64,000 bases of DNA, from contig NZ_CABPSA010000002.1 of the NCBI RefSeq assembly GCF_902459615.1, positions 62,001-126,000 on the forward strand, given 5' to 3'. The DNA comes from Pandoraea commovens. GTDB taxonomy: Bacteria > Pseudomonadota > Gammaproteobacteria > Burkholderiales > Burkholderiaceae. The position numbers were made by a program, and so were the translations under genes. Of the stretch, positions 36,361 to 44,120 are shown piece by piece. The notes under the pieces were generated by a model, which was not told the origin of the DNA, ran no database searches, and saw only the letters and a program-made list of their open reading frames with translations. The stretch's first letter is position 1; every line of letters begins with the position of its first letter.

Positions 36361-37254
36361 TCAGCGCTTCAGGCCGGGGGCGTCCATCTTGCCGCCGTTG
36401 GCCATCACACCGAGGAAAGTAATCAGATCGATCGACGCCTGCGAACCATAGTTCAGCTCGGGCATGCGCTGCTGACGGAAGCAGTCGTACATGCGCCACT
36501 GAATCGTGCGCAGCGCGCCTTGCGAGACACGGTAGCCCGGCCACGTCGCGAAGGCCTGACGTGCGGCCGCCGGTTTGGTCAGGTTCGGCAGATCCTGCAA
36601 GCGAATGCGCTTGTCGTCCGCCCCGTGGCACGAGGCGCACGAGAAGTCGTACGGACCGGCACGGTAATAGAAAATCTTCTGGCCGCGCGCGTAGGCTTCC
36701 TTCTCTTCCTTGTGCGACTGCGGCACGCGAATGAGTGCACCGCGCGACTGACCTGCCACGTAAGCGGTAAGCGCTTCGAGATCGGTCGGATCCTGGCCTT
36801 CCTTGGAGAACGGTTGCTTGATGACGTCCGCGCGCTTGAAGCCTTGCAGATTCACCATGCATTCGACGATGCGCGACTCGCCATCGAGCACACGTTTCGT
36901 ATCCGGGAAGTAGCGCGGCAGTTGCGCGTAGGCGTCTTTCACGACACCGGCGCCGAGCCCGAGGTCGCACTGCGCGAGCGACACGTTGTTCGGGCCACGC
37001 GGCGTCTTCCAGAGTTCTTCGCCGCGCATTTCGATAAGTTCCGCCGGGTTGCCGTCGGCGAGCATTTCGCGATATTGCGCGATGGCGTCGGCCGTCGAGT
37101 TGTCGGCCGCGTTTGCGGTGCCGACGAGCGTGGCGACGGGCACGCCGACGCCCGCAATGGCGAGCAGGCCACCCAGCACGGTACGGCGCAGCCATGCCGC
37201 CGATGTGATGTCGCGTGGGGTGCTCACCCGTGCGCTATGTTGCGCCTCTAGCAT
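36361..37254 (-). CDS. soxA: Sulfur oxidation c-type cytochrome SoxA, single-heme form
   Basis: A 297-residue protein. A signal segment (about 25-50, ending GTANA) precedes the mature protein. Only one CxxCH is present, CASCH at 206-210; at the place of the first heme of diheme SoxA are lone Cys96 and Cys132, likely a disulfide. Cys258 in MYDCFRQQRMPEL is the modified cysteine ligand of the active heme. SoxAX couples thiosulfate to SoxY. ATG 37254 has AGGAGAG. It follows soxZ, giving soxYZAX. Confidence 0.95.
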   Translation of the reverse strand: MLEAQHSARVSTPRDITSAAWLRRTVLGGLLAIAGVGVPVATLVGTANAADNSTADAIAQYREMLADGNPAELIEMRGEELWKTPRGPNNVSLAQCDLGLGAGVVKDAYAQLPRYFPDTKRVLDGESRIVECMVNLQGFKRADVIKQPFSKEGQDPTDLEALTAYVAGQSRGALIRVPQSHKEEKEAYARGQKIFYYRAGPYDFSCASCHGADDKRIRLQDLPNLTKPAAARQAFATWPGYRVSQGALRTIQWRMYDCFRQQRMPELNYGSQASIDLITFLGVMANGGKMDAPGLKR

Positions 37255-37350
37255 CTGACTCTCCTCTTTTTGTGGGTTGTTCGGCGCACCACGGGCAGAC
37301 GCGTTTCGTCTTCCCGCGAGCGCCACCGCACAGCTTCCCGGCATCGCCTG

Positions 37351-37662
37351 TCAGGCGACGGTCACCTCGTCGGTACGCGAGTCGCCCTTGTTGTCGGTCC
37401 ACGTCACCGCGACCTTGTCGCCCTTCTTGCCGCCCTTGAACTTGAACGACATGAACGGATCCTTCGACACGGCCGGACCCCATTCGGCCGTCAGCACCGT
37501 CTTGCCGTTGCAGGTGACCGTGACCGTCTGGATGAAGTGTGCGGGGACGATGTTACCGGAAGCGTCCTTGCGCTGGCCGGTTTCCATGATGTGGCTCATC
37601 AGCGCCTTCACTTCGACGACACCGCCGGCCTCGGTTGCGCGAATGCGCATCGGATTACCCAT
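37351..37662 (-). CDS. soxZ: Thiosulfate oxidation carrier complex protein SoxZ
   Basis: A 103-residue beta-sandwich protein with MRIRATEAGGVVEVKALMSH, HFIQTVTVTCNGKTVL and DPFMSFKFKGGKKGD, all SoxZ hallmarks. It has no signal peptide and is exported with SoxY, with which it forms the SoxYZ carrier. AGAGGAG lies before ATG 37662. It sits between soxY and soxA. Confidence 0.95.
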   Translation of the reverse strand: MGNPMRIRATEAGGVVEVKALMSHIMETGQRKDASGNIVPAHFIQTVTVTCNGKTVLTAEWGPAVSKDPFMSFKFKGGKKGDKVAVTWTDNKGDSRTDEVTVA

Positions 37663-37695
37663 GTTGTGCTCCTCTAGCCTTATTCGATGCGTCGC

Positions 37696-38163
37696 TCAAC
37701 CGCCGCAGCCACCCAGCGTGACCTTGATTTCCTTCTCGGCCACGAGGTACTTGTTGTCTGCCTTGACCAGCGCGTAGACCTTCGACGTCTGGCCCATCTT
37801 CACGCGCGTGGTGACCGACGGCTCGGTGCCGTCGGGAATATCGAACGACGCGGCGAGCGTGTTCGGATTCTTCTCGATCAGGATGGCGATCGATTGCGTA
37901 TTCGGGGCCTTGCTCGTCACTGCCACCGGCACGACCGCGCCGTTTTCGGCGATGTCGGGAGCCGTCAGCACGACCAGGTCGCTGGGGCTCGCGCTCGTGC
38001 CGCCGAGCGCCTTGACCGTATCGGCCACGCTCTTGGTGGCAAACGCCGCCTTGTTCCATTCCACCTGTGCCGCGCGGGCCTCTTCGGGCTTGATCAGCCC
38101 GGCGGCCACCGCCAGTCCCATTACCGCGGAAAACCGCAGCATGTCGCGTCGCTGTTGGTTCAT
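37696..38163 (-). CDS. soxY: Thiosulfate oxidation carrier protein SoxY
   Basis: A 155-residue protein with a twin-arginine signal (NQQRRDMLRFSAVMG, cleavage near AARA-A) and the C-terminal GGCGG whose Cys153 carries the sulfur intermediates. SoxY is the substrate carrier of the pathway, swinging between SoxAX, SoxB and SoxCD. ATG 38163 has AGAGGAAA at about 9 bases; the extension to 38214 would place residues ahead of the Tat motif. It lies between the small cytochrome c gene and soxZ. Confidence 0.96.
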   Translation of the reverse strand: MNQQRRDMLRFSAVMGLAVAAGLIKPEEARAAQVEWNKAAFATKSVADTVKALGGTSASPSDLVVLTAPDIAENGAVVPVAVTSKAPNTQSIAILIEKNPNTLAASFDIPDGTEPSVTTRVKMGQTSKVYALVKADNKYLVAEKEIKVTLGGCGG

Positions 38164-38271
38164 CTCTGTGTGTTTCCTCTTTGAAGGCCGCCGGCGCACG
38201 TCTGAACACTTCATGCGTGACGCCGGCCGCCGTTCGCTCGTCCGATGTTCCGGCGAGCCCCCTGCCCCTGC

Positions 38272-38601
38272 TTACTTCGCCGGGGCGCCAGCCAGAACCC
38301 AATCCACCAGGATCTTGGCGTCAGCATCCGACATATTCGGGTGAGCCGGCATCGGGATCGGCCCCCAGACACCCGAACCACCACTCTTCACCTTCTTGAC
38401 CAGCTTGGCCACCGCATCCTTGTCGCCCTTGTACTTGGCAGCGACTTCCTGATACGACGGGCCCACGAGCTTCTTGTCGACCGCGTGGCAACCCATACAG
38501 GCGTTGGCTTGCGCGAGCTTGGTCGCAGCGGCGACATCGACACCTGCATGAGCCAGCGAAGTACCGGCAAGCATGGCCGCAGCGATGAGCATCTTCTTCA
38601 T
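38272..38601 (-). CDS. Small periplasmic class I cytochrome c of the sox cluster
   Basis: A 109-residue protein with a Sec signal (1-19, LAGTSLAHA) and a single heme site ACMGCH at 35-39; an axial Met lies in GPIPMPAHPN. It is strikingly like the C-terminal heme domain of SoxD next door (EVAAKYKG and EVAAKYHG; GPIPMP and GSMPMP), suggesting duplication. It likely carries electrons from SoxAX or SoxCD to the oxidase. AAGGAGT precedes ATG 38601. The name SoxE is used for such proteins in some clusters, so I leave the symbol blank. Confidence 0.9.
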   Translation of the reverse strand: MKKMLIAAAMLAGTSLAHAGVDVAAATKLAQANACMGCHAVDKKLVGPSYQEVAAKYKGDKDAVAKLVKKVKSGGSGVWGPIPMPAHPNMSDADAKILVDWVLAGAPAK

Positions 38602-38682
38602 TCTTACTCCTTCGGTTTGTGTTGGGGACGGGGTCCTGCGGCGGCCTGGAGAGTCGGCGCATCCGTCGGACACCCTGCCCGC

Positions 38683-39930
38683 TCAATGTGCACCACGAAG
38701 AATCCAGTCGACCATCGTACGGATATCGGTTTCTGCAACCTGTGATTGCGGCGGCATAGGCATGCTGCCCCAATTACCGGCACCTCCGGCACGTATCTTC
38801 GCCACCAGTACATCAGTCGCATTCGACTGCCCATGGTACTTGGCGGCGACCTCCGAGAAGGCGGGCCCGATCTTCTTGTCGGTAACGCCGTGACAGGCCA
38901 GACAACCGTTCTTATCCGCAAGCGTTGCTGCCGGTGACGTCGCAGCGGCGGTTTGGGCCGGCGCGTCCGGACTCGCCATACCGAGCGTGGCGAGAGCCGC
39001 AGTCCTGCGCACCGACGCATTTTGCGCGGCGGTGCCCGACAGCGGCGGCAGCTTCGTATCGACACCACGCACCGGGCCGATGACCCGGTTTTGCGCGGCC
39101 AGATCTCCATGTGCGTCGCGGGCGTACGCAGGGAGTGCGGACGTCACGATACCAGCCTCAGGGCAATCCTGCATACACGCCTTGTTATGGGTATCCGGTT
39201 TGTCGCCCACGCGCCACATGCCGTGCGCACGCGTCATGCCGTTGCGATTGGGCATCAGTTTCTGCACGTCGCCGATGTTCTTATCCGACAGCACGAAGTC
39301 CGCCGGCACGATCTCGCCGAGGTTCAGGATGTAGGCCGTCACCGCGTACACCTCGTCGGGTGTGAGCGAGCGCGGCGCGTTCCACGGCATGGCGCGACGG
39401 ATGTAGTCCCACATGGTGGAGACCGTATCGACCTTCATGAGCGTGGTGCGCACCGGCTGATTGTTCGCGCGCAGCGAGGCGACGTGGCCCGTCTTGATGT
39501 CGTCGGCCGTCGTGCCGCCCACCAGTGGATTGAAGACCTCGTTGCTCTCCCCGAACGTGCCGTGGCACGACGCGCAGCGCGCATCGAACAGCTTCTGCCC
39601 GTCGGCGACCGAACCTTGCCCCTTGGGGAGCCCCTTGAAATCGGGACGTACGTCAATGTCCCACGCGCCGAGTTCTGCGGGCGTGGCGTCGCGTCCGATA
39701 CCGCCCGGGGCTTTGATAGGCGATGCAGGCGTCGCCGACGTCACGGAGGCGGCCTGCGACGCCTGCGTTGCCTTCGCGGCGTGTGCAGGCGTTGCAAACC
39801 ACGTGGCGACGGTCAGTCCCGCGACGGCCAGCGCACCGGCCCAGAGCGCAGCAATCGCGGTGGATTGCGCGCGACGGCGCAGCGTTCTCATGGACACGCG
39901 CATCGGCATGCGCTCAGTCGACGTGAACAT
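38683..39930 (-). CDS. soxD: SoxD, diheme cytochrome c subunit of sulfane dehydrogenase SoxCD
   Basis: A 415-residue protein: signal segment (about 22-52), first heme CASCH at 119-123, second heme CLACH at 343-347, joined by a linker with KACMQDCPEAG. SoxD takes electrons from the Mo enzyme SoxC as it oxidises the SoxY-bound sulfane atom. The C-terminal heme domain resembles the neighbouring small cytochrome. ATG 39930 has GGGGAGGTGACC and overlaps the soxC stop by 17 bp. The gene precedes the small cytochrome gene. Confidence 0.94.
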   Translation of the reverse strand: MFTSTERMPMRVSMRTLRRRAQSTAIAALWAGALAVAGLTVATWFATPAHAAKATQASQAASVTSATPASPIKAPGGIGRDATPAELGAWDIDVRPDFKGLPKGQGSVADGQKLFDARCASCHGTFGESNEVFNPLVGGTTADDIKTGHVASLRANNQPVRTTLMKVDTVSTMWDYIRRAMPWNAPRSLTPDEVYAVTAYILNLGEIVPADFVLSDKNIGDVQKLMPNRNGMTRAHGMWRVGDKPDTHNKACMQDCPEAGIVTSALPAYARDAHGDLAAQNRVIGPVRGVDTKLPPLSGTAAQNASVRRTAALATLGMASPDAPAQTAAATSPAATLADKNGCLACHGVTDKKIGPAFSEVAAKYHGQSNATDVLVAKIRAGGAGNWGSMPMPPQSQVAETDIRTMVDWILRGAH

Positions 39931-41290
39931 TGGTCACCTCCCCGTTCGCTGCCACCTGCCACGTCTGGATCGCATTGTTGTGATAGATCGACTTGGTGCC
40001 GCGCACTTCGCGCAGTTGTCTGTAGCGCGGTTGCACGAAGCCGGTTTCGTCGACGGCACGGCTTTGCAGCAAGGCGGGCGAGCCGTCCCACTGCCAGTCG
40101 AAGTTAAAGCGCGTGAGGCATTTCGGGAGCACCGGCGATTCGAGCCGCGCGGCGCGCCACGATTTGCCGCCATCGGTGGAGACGTCCACGCGTTTGATCC
40201 GTCCTCTGCCCGACCATGCAAGGCCCGTCACATTGAAGTAGCCCCGGTCGAGCAGGGCCTGTCCACCCGAGGGCGACGTGATGACGGACTTGCACTCCTG
40301 AATCGACGTGTACTGACGGTGCTGGCCGTCGGGCATCAGATCGACGTAGTGACTGGTTTCATCCTTGGTATTCCACGGCGCGTCGCCGACTTTGATGCGA
40401 CGCAGCCATTTCACCCACGACACGCCCTGCACGCCCGGCACCACCAGACGCAGCGGGTAGCCGTTCTCCGGGCGCAGCATTTCGCCGTTCATCCCCCAGG
40501 CGACGAGTACGTCCGAGAGCGCCGCCTCCATGGAGATGGTGCGCGTCATGCCGGAGCCGTCGCCCCCTTCAGCCAGCACGAACTGGCCTTTCTTCGTGTC
40601 TGCGCCCACATCGTCGAGCAACACGGACAGCGGCACGCCGGTGAACTCGCAGCACGACAGCATGCCGTGCGTGTACTGGACGGTCGGCACGGCGGCATTG
40701 CCCCACTCCATGCCGGTGTTCGCCCCGCATTCGATGAAGTGCATGCGCGAGACGGACGGCAGTCGCATGATGTCGTCCATCGTGTACACCTTCGCTTCGC
40801 GCACGAGGCCGTGCACCATCAGTCGGTGCTGCGTCGGATCGATCTCCTGCCAGCCCTGATGGTGACGCTCGAAGTGCAGGCCGCTGGGCGTGATGATGCC
40901 GAACAGGCCCTGAAGGGGCGTGAAGGCGACCGAGGCCTGCGCCGTCTGCGTAAGCCCCGGCGACTGACGCCGTTGCAGGTTCGCCTCGTACTTCGACGGC
41001 ATGCCATAGGGACGTGCCGCCACCGGCTGGCCAAGCGACGTGGCCCACGGGCGCGGCTCGAGAATCATCGGGTCACCGGCACCCGGCACGCCGTTGGGCG
41101 CGTCGGCGGCAAATGCCGCACCGCCCGCGAGTGCCGCGCCTGCGGCGAGGAAACTGCGTTGCAGAAAGCCGCGTCGCGAGGGGTTCAACCCGTCGCGCGT
41201 GACGTCGGCAGCGAACGTGCCGTCGATGAAATTCTCCGGAGCCCGGCGCAAACGGCCGGCTCGCGATTTGTCATCGCTTGTTTTGCTCAC
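39914..41290 (-). CDS. soxC: SoxC, molybdoenzyme subunit of sulfane dehydrogenase
   Basis: A 458-residue sulfite-oxidase-family protein. A Tat signal is present (NPSRRGFLQRSFLAAG), then the Mo-cofactor domain with HFIECGANTGMEWG, whose Cys binds Mo, followed by GVSWVKWLRRIKVG and a C-terminal dimerisation domain with VDVSTDGGKSWRAA. Its presence means thiosulfate can be fully oxidised to sulfate without sulfur globules. The start is GTG 41290 with AGGAGA at 6 bases; no ATG fits. The soxR-like gene lies 68 bp upstream in the same direction. Confidence 0.95.
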   Translation of the reverse strand: MSKTSDDKSRAGRLRRAPENFIDGTFAADVTRDGLNPSRRGFLQRSFLAAGAALAGGAAFAADAPNGVPGAGDPMILEPRPWATSLGQPVAARPYGMPSKYEANLQRRQSPGLTQTAQASVAFTPLQGLFGIITPSGLHFERHHQGWQEIDPTQHRLMVHGLVREAKVYTMDDIMRLPSVSRMHFIECGANTGMEWGNAAVPTVQYTHGMLSCCEFTGVPLSVLLDDVGADTKKGQFVLAEGGDGSGMTRTISMEAALSDVLVAWGMNGEMLRPENGYPLRLVVPGVQGVSWVKWLRRIKVGDAPWNTKDETSHYVDLMPDGQHRQYTSIQECKSVITSPSGGQALLDRGYFNVTGLAWSGRGRIKRVDVSTDGGKSWRAARLESPVLPKCLTRFNFDWQWDGSPALLQSRAVDETGFVQPRYRQLREVRGTKSIYHNNAIQTWQVAANGEVTNVHVD

Positions 41291-41316
41291 CCCTGTCTCC
41301 TCGCGTTTTGTGGCGT

Positions 41317-41343
41317 CCGCCAGCATCGCGAGGACACTGGCGG
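41317..41343. other. Intercistronic hairpin between the ArsR gene and soxC
   Basis: ccgccag (41317-41323) pairs with ctggcgg (41337-41343) over 13 bases, in the 68-bp gap before soxC. It may be partial attenuator, mRNA processing site or part of an operator; no T-run follows. Confidence 0.3.
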
Positions 41344-41358
41344 GTTACAGCTTATGTA

Positions 41359-41706
41359 TTAATTTCCGCGTGGCATGAAGCCATCGACGGCACGCTCTGG
41401 CAGCGCTTCCTCCTCGATTCGGCCAGCCACCTGCACGCACACGGCGCGACAGATCTCGACCACCCCGGTATCCGCAATCGTGTAGTACACCTGGTTCCCG
41501 TCGCGACGCCGCGAGAGCACCCCCGCCTGATACATCGCGCCGAGATGCCGGGACACGTTGGTCTGCGACGACCCGACTTCCGTCACCACCTCGTTCACCG
41601 AGCGCTCGCCCCCGCACAGCGCGTGTAGGATCTTCAGCCGCGTCGGCTCGGACAGCAGGCTGAAGTAGTGCGACACCTTTTCGAATACGCGATCGAGTTC
41701 TTCCAT
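41359..41706 (-). CDS. soxR: ArsR family repressor, SoxR/BigR-like
   Basis: A 115-residue ArsR-fold winged helix: YFSLLSEPTRLKILHALCGG, then VGSSQTNVSRHLGAMYQAGV as recognition helix and SRRRDGNQVYYTI as wing. Cys in ALCGGE and two in ICRAVCVQV are placed like the thiol pair of persulfide-sensing SoxR/BigR/SqrR repressors, rather than the metal box of ArsR. It is transcribed with soxC downstream, and a perfect dyad lies 41 bp upstream of its start, so it probably represses the sox genes until reduced sulfur appears. Confidence 0.85.
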   Translation of the reverse strand: MEELDRVFEKVSHYFSLLSEPTRLKILHALCGGERSVNEVVTEVGSSQTNVSRHLGAMYQAGVLSRRRDGNQVYYTIADTGVVEICRAVCVQVAGRIEEEALPERAVDGFMPRGN

Positions 41707-42037
41707 GACGGTCAGTCTTCAAGTTCGTGCGAAGGCACATAGAATTTCGTATATGCCTACATACGCATATACGGATAATCAAAATAATGGGCGAAGGAAG
41801 CAAGCTGCACTGCAACATATCGGACACCGATCTATCGGCTGCGCGATGATCGCGGGCGTCCGAAAAGGCGAAGTTTCCGTGTATACGGCTGGATATAGCG
41901 CGCGACACTGCAATCGACTGCGAGACGCACGTCGCCATCGGCGTCAGAAGACGCGTCGGAACACACGAAGACCGAGGGAGCATCGGCATCAGGGAAAAAC
42001 CTGATAAGAAAATTGATGAGGGACGACACAAACAATC
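41707..42037. other. Intergenic region upstream of soxR
   Basis: More AT-rich than its neighbours. It holds the ArsR-type dyad at 41748-41773 and should carry the soxR/sox promoter. A plus-strand open frame of 99 codons spans it but has a very basic composition, unlike a real protein, and I do not call it. At its far side stands the terminator of the TpsB gene (42038-42076). Confidence 0.5.
41748..41773. promoter_or_regulatory. soxR operator: Candidate SoxR (ArsR-type) operator
   Basis: cgtatatgc (41748-41756) and gcatatacg (41765-41773) form a perfect 9-bp dyad with 8 bases between. Its ATA-rich arms and overall span match ArsR/BigR operators, and it lies 41 bp upstream of the repressor ATG, where it could block the promoter. 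Confidence 0.7.
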
Positions 42038-42076
42038 GGGGCGACGCTCATGCAGATATTGCACGAGCGTCGCCCC
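42038..42076 (-). terminator. Terminator hairpin after the TpsB gene
   Basis: ggggcgacgctc (42038-42049) and gagcgtcgcccc (42065-42076) make a perfect 12-bp stem with a 15-base loop, 32 bp beyond the TpsB stop. On the minus strand it is followed by a moderately T-rich GATTGTTTGTG. Confidence 0.7.
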
Positions 42077-42108
42077 GCAGCATCCTACCGGACCTGGCGG
42101 TCCCCCGC

Positions 42109-43911
42109 TTATTCGAACTGATACGACCAGTTCGCGTTAAAGCGCACCGGACGGTTCGGTGAGTTGGTCGGCGCGTCTGCCATCGGCTTGGCGACCGACA
42201 GGTCGAGCGTGTAGTACTTGCTGTCGGAGATGCGCACACCGAGGCCCACGGACGCCAGTTGATTGTGGAACAACTGACCGGCGTTCAGATAGACGCGGGC
42301 AGTGTCGAGCAACAGATACGGCTGAATCGTCTTCAGATACCGGAAATCGGTGCGGAACATGCGGTTCAGCTCTATGGATGCGCCCCAGCCCTTGTCCGCC
42401 GCAATTTCACCCGCCGGATAGCCCAGACCGTAGCGCTGACCGCCGAACGTCGCTTGCTCGGACGTCGGCAGCGTGTTGCTGCTGTACTGCGCGCCCGCCG
42501 AGACGACGACACCGAAGTCCCACGGCAACACCAACCCTTGCTTGGCGTCGAGGTTGAAGCGCCAGAAGGCGAGATCGTACGGCCCGAGAATCTGCTGGAT
42601 GCCCGCAGGCTGCGTCGTGTACGACTGGCTCGCCCCCATCCCGTTAAAGCCCTTGAAGACGCCCAGCGTGGCGCTGCGCGTTTGCTTCTCGGTCACTTCG
42701 TTGTACGCCAGTTGCACCTGTCCGGCGCGAACGTTCGTCTGCGAGTTGATGTTGTTCGGCGAGTTCGGCACTTCGTAACGGTCGCGGGAGTTCACGCCAT
42801 ACATGCCGCCGCTGACCGTCAGGCTGCGCTGGTTGTTGAGCAGGATCGGATACGACAGGCTCACCGCGACGCGCTTGGTGTCGAGGTGACGCGTGAGGCC
42901 CGCGAGCGCCTGATCGTCCGGCTGGCCGCGATAGTGCGAGGCGTCGAGCCGCGCCTGAAGCCCGTTCGAGCCCAGCGGCTGTACGTACGACGCTGCGTAG
43001 AACTCTTCGTCGTTGTGTCCCTTCGGGGCGATGGCCGTCAACTGGATCTGTTCGCCCAGCGGCGTGAGCGCGTTGCTCGTGACGGTGAAAACGCCGCGAA
43101 TGCCCGGGTTGTTATACGTGAGCGACGTGCCCAGCGCGACGGGCTGACGCTGCACGTCCAGCGACAGTTCGGTCGCGCCATCGGTCTGCGTGGGTGGCTG
43201 CACGTCGGCCTTGATCTTCATGCCGGGCACAAGCGTGAGCAGATTCAGATAGCGCTCGAAGGTCGCGCGCTTGAGCGGACGCTCCGCCTCGATGTGCGCG
43301 GCGATGTCGCGCAACCGCTGCTCCGACGGCCCGGGCTTGCCGCTGATCTTCGTGCTGGAGATATACCCTTCGACGATAGTCACGCGTACGAAACCGTCGT
43401 TGAAATCCTGCGCGGGGACGAAGGCGAACGACAGCAGGTAGCCCGCGTCCTGATACATCTTCGTGACCTGATTGGCCTTCTCGACGAGATCGCCGACGGT
43501 GACTTCCTTGCCAGCCATCGGCGAGAACAGCGCCGCGATCTGCTCGAACGGCAGCGACTTCACGCCCTCGATACCGAAACGCTGCGGGGTGATCTTGCGC
43601 GCGAGCAACGACTTGAGCGCGTCTTCCTGTGTCGGCGGCTGGATGTGGATGGTGGCCGGTGCGGCTTTGGGCGCTTCGATCTTCGGCAGACTCTGCATCG
43701 GATCGCCGCGCACCGGACTGGCATCGGCCCAGGCGTACTGCGTGCCGAGCAGACTCAGGGAGCAAAGCGATACGGCGACGATCTCGGCAACACGTACGGC
43801 ACTTCGGCGTACGGTATTGCGGTGTACGACATCACGATTGCGAACAGACTTGACCGAGTCCTCACGCGCGACGCGTGACGCAAGACGGGACTCTCCCTGG
43901 CGATACGCCAT
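42109..43911 (-). CDS. ShlB/FhaC/HecB family two-partner secretion transporter (TpsB)
   Basis: A 600-residue outer membrane protein: signal segment (about 40-62, ending QYAWA), a proline-rich linker, two POTRA domains (about 90-245; QDFNDGFVRVTIVEGYISS fits POTRA) and a 16-strand barrel in the C-terminal half ending in an aromatic-rich strand (NANWSYQFE, with Phe penultimate). The barrel motif FRYLKTIQPYLLLDTARVY matches the conserved VRGY/FxD-like region loosely. Such proteins export large TpsA exoproteins, but no TpsA gene is adjacent in the window. The 40 residues before the signal are long; a later start is possible. Confidence 0.85.
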   Translation of the reverse strand: MAYRQGESRLASRVAREDSVKSVRNRDVVHRNTVRRSAVRVAEIVAVSLCSLSLLGTQYAWADASPVRGDPMQSLPKIEAPKAAPATIHIQPPTQEDALKSLLARKITPQRFGIEGVKSLPFEQIAALFSPMAGKEVTVGDLVEKANQVTKMYQDAGYLLSFAFVPAQDFNDGFVRVTIVEGYISSTKISGKPGPSEQRLRDIAAHIEAERPLKRATFERYLNLLTLVPGMKIKADVQPPTQTDGATELSLDVQRQPVALGTSLTYNNPGIRGVFTVTSNALTPLGEQIQLTAIAPKGHNDEEFYAASYVQPLGSNGLQARLDASHYRGQPDDQALAGLTRHLDTKRVAVSLSYPILLNNQRSLTVSGGMYGVNSRDRYEVPNSPNNINSQTNVRAGQVQLAYNEVTEKQTRSATLGVFKGFNGMGASQSYTTQPAGIQQILGPYDLAFWRFNLDAKQGLVLPWDFGVVVSAGAQYSSNTLPTSEQATFGGQRYGLGYPAGEIAADKGWGASIELNRMFRTDFRYLKTIQPYLLLDTARVYLNAGQLFHNQLASVGLGVRISDSKYYTLDLSVAKPMADAPTNSPNRPVRFNANWSYQFE

Positions 43912-44120
43912 CCCTATGCCCCCCAACGCTTATTTTTTCGTGGAGCCAGTGTAACCGCGAGGGGTAAGGCCCCGTCAACGGGGGAAACCGGGGGATTGCA
44001 GCGCGCCGACAACACGTGCGTCGGGCGCGTCGTAAGGACGTAGGTTGCGCCGCTTAGAGACTCTCCTCCAAACGCGATTCGACCGCGTCGAACGTCGCCC
44101 AAACCCGCCTGAACACGGCG

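Noticed and set aside
41705-42004. 99-codon open frame on plus upstream of soxR
   Set aside because: Very basic, low-complexity product that overlaps the operator region; no family pattern.
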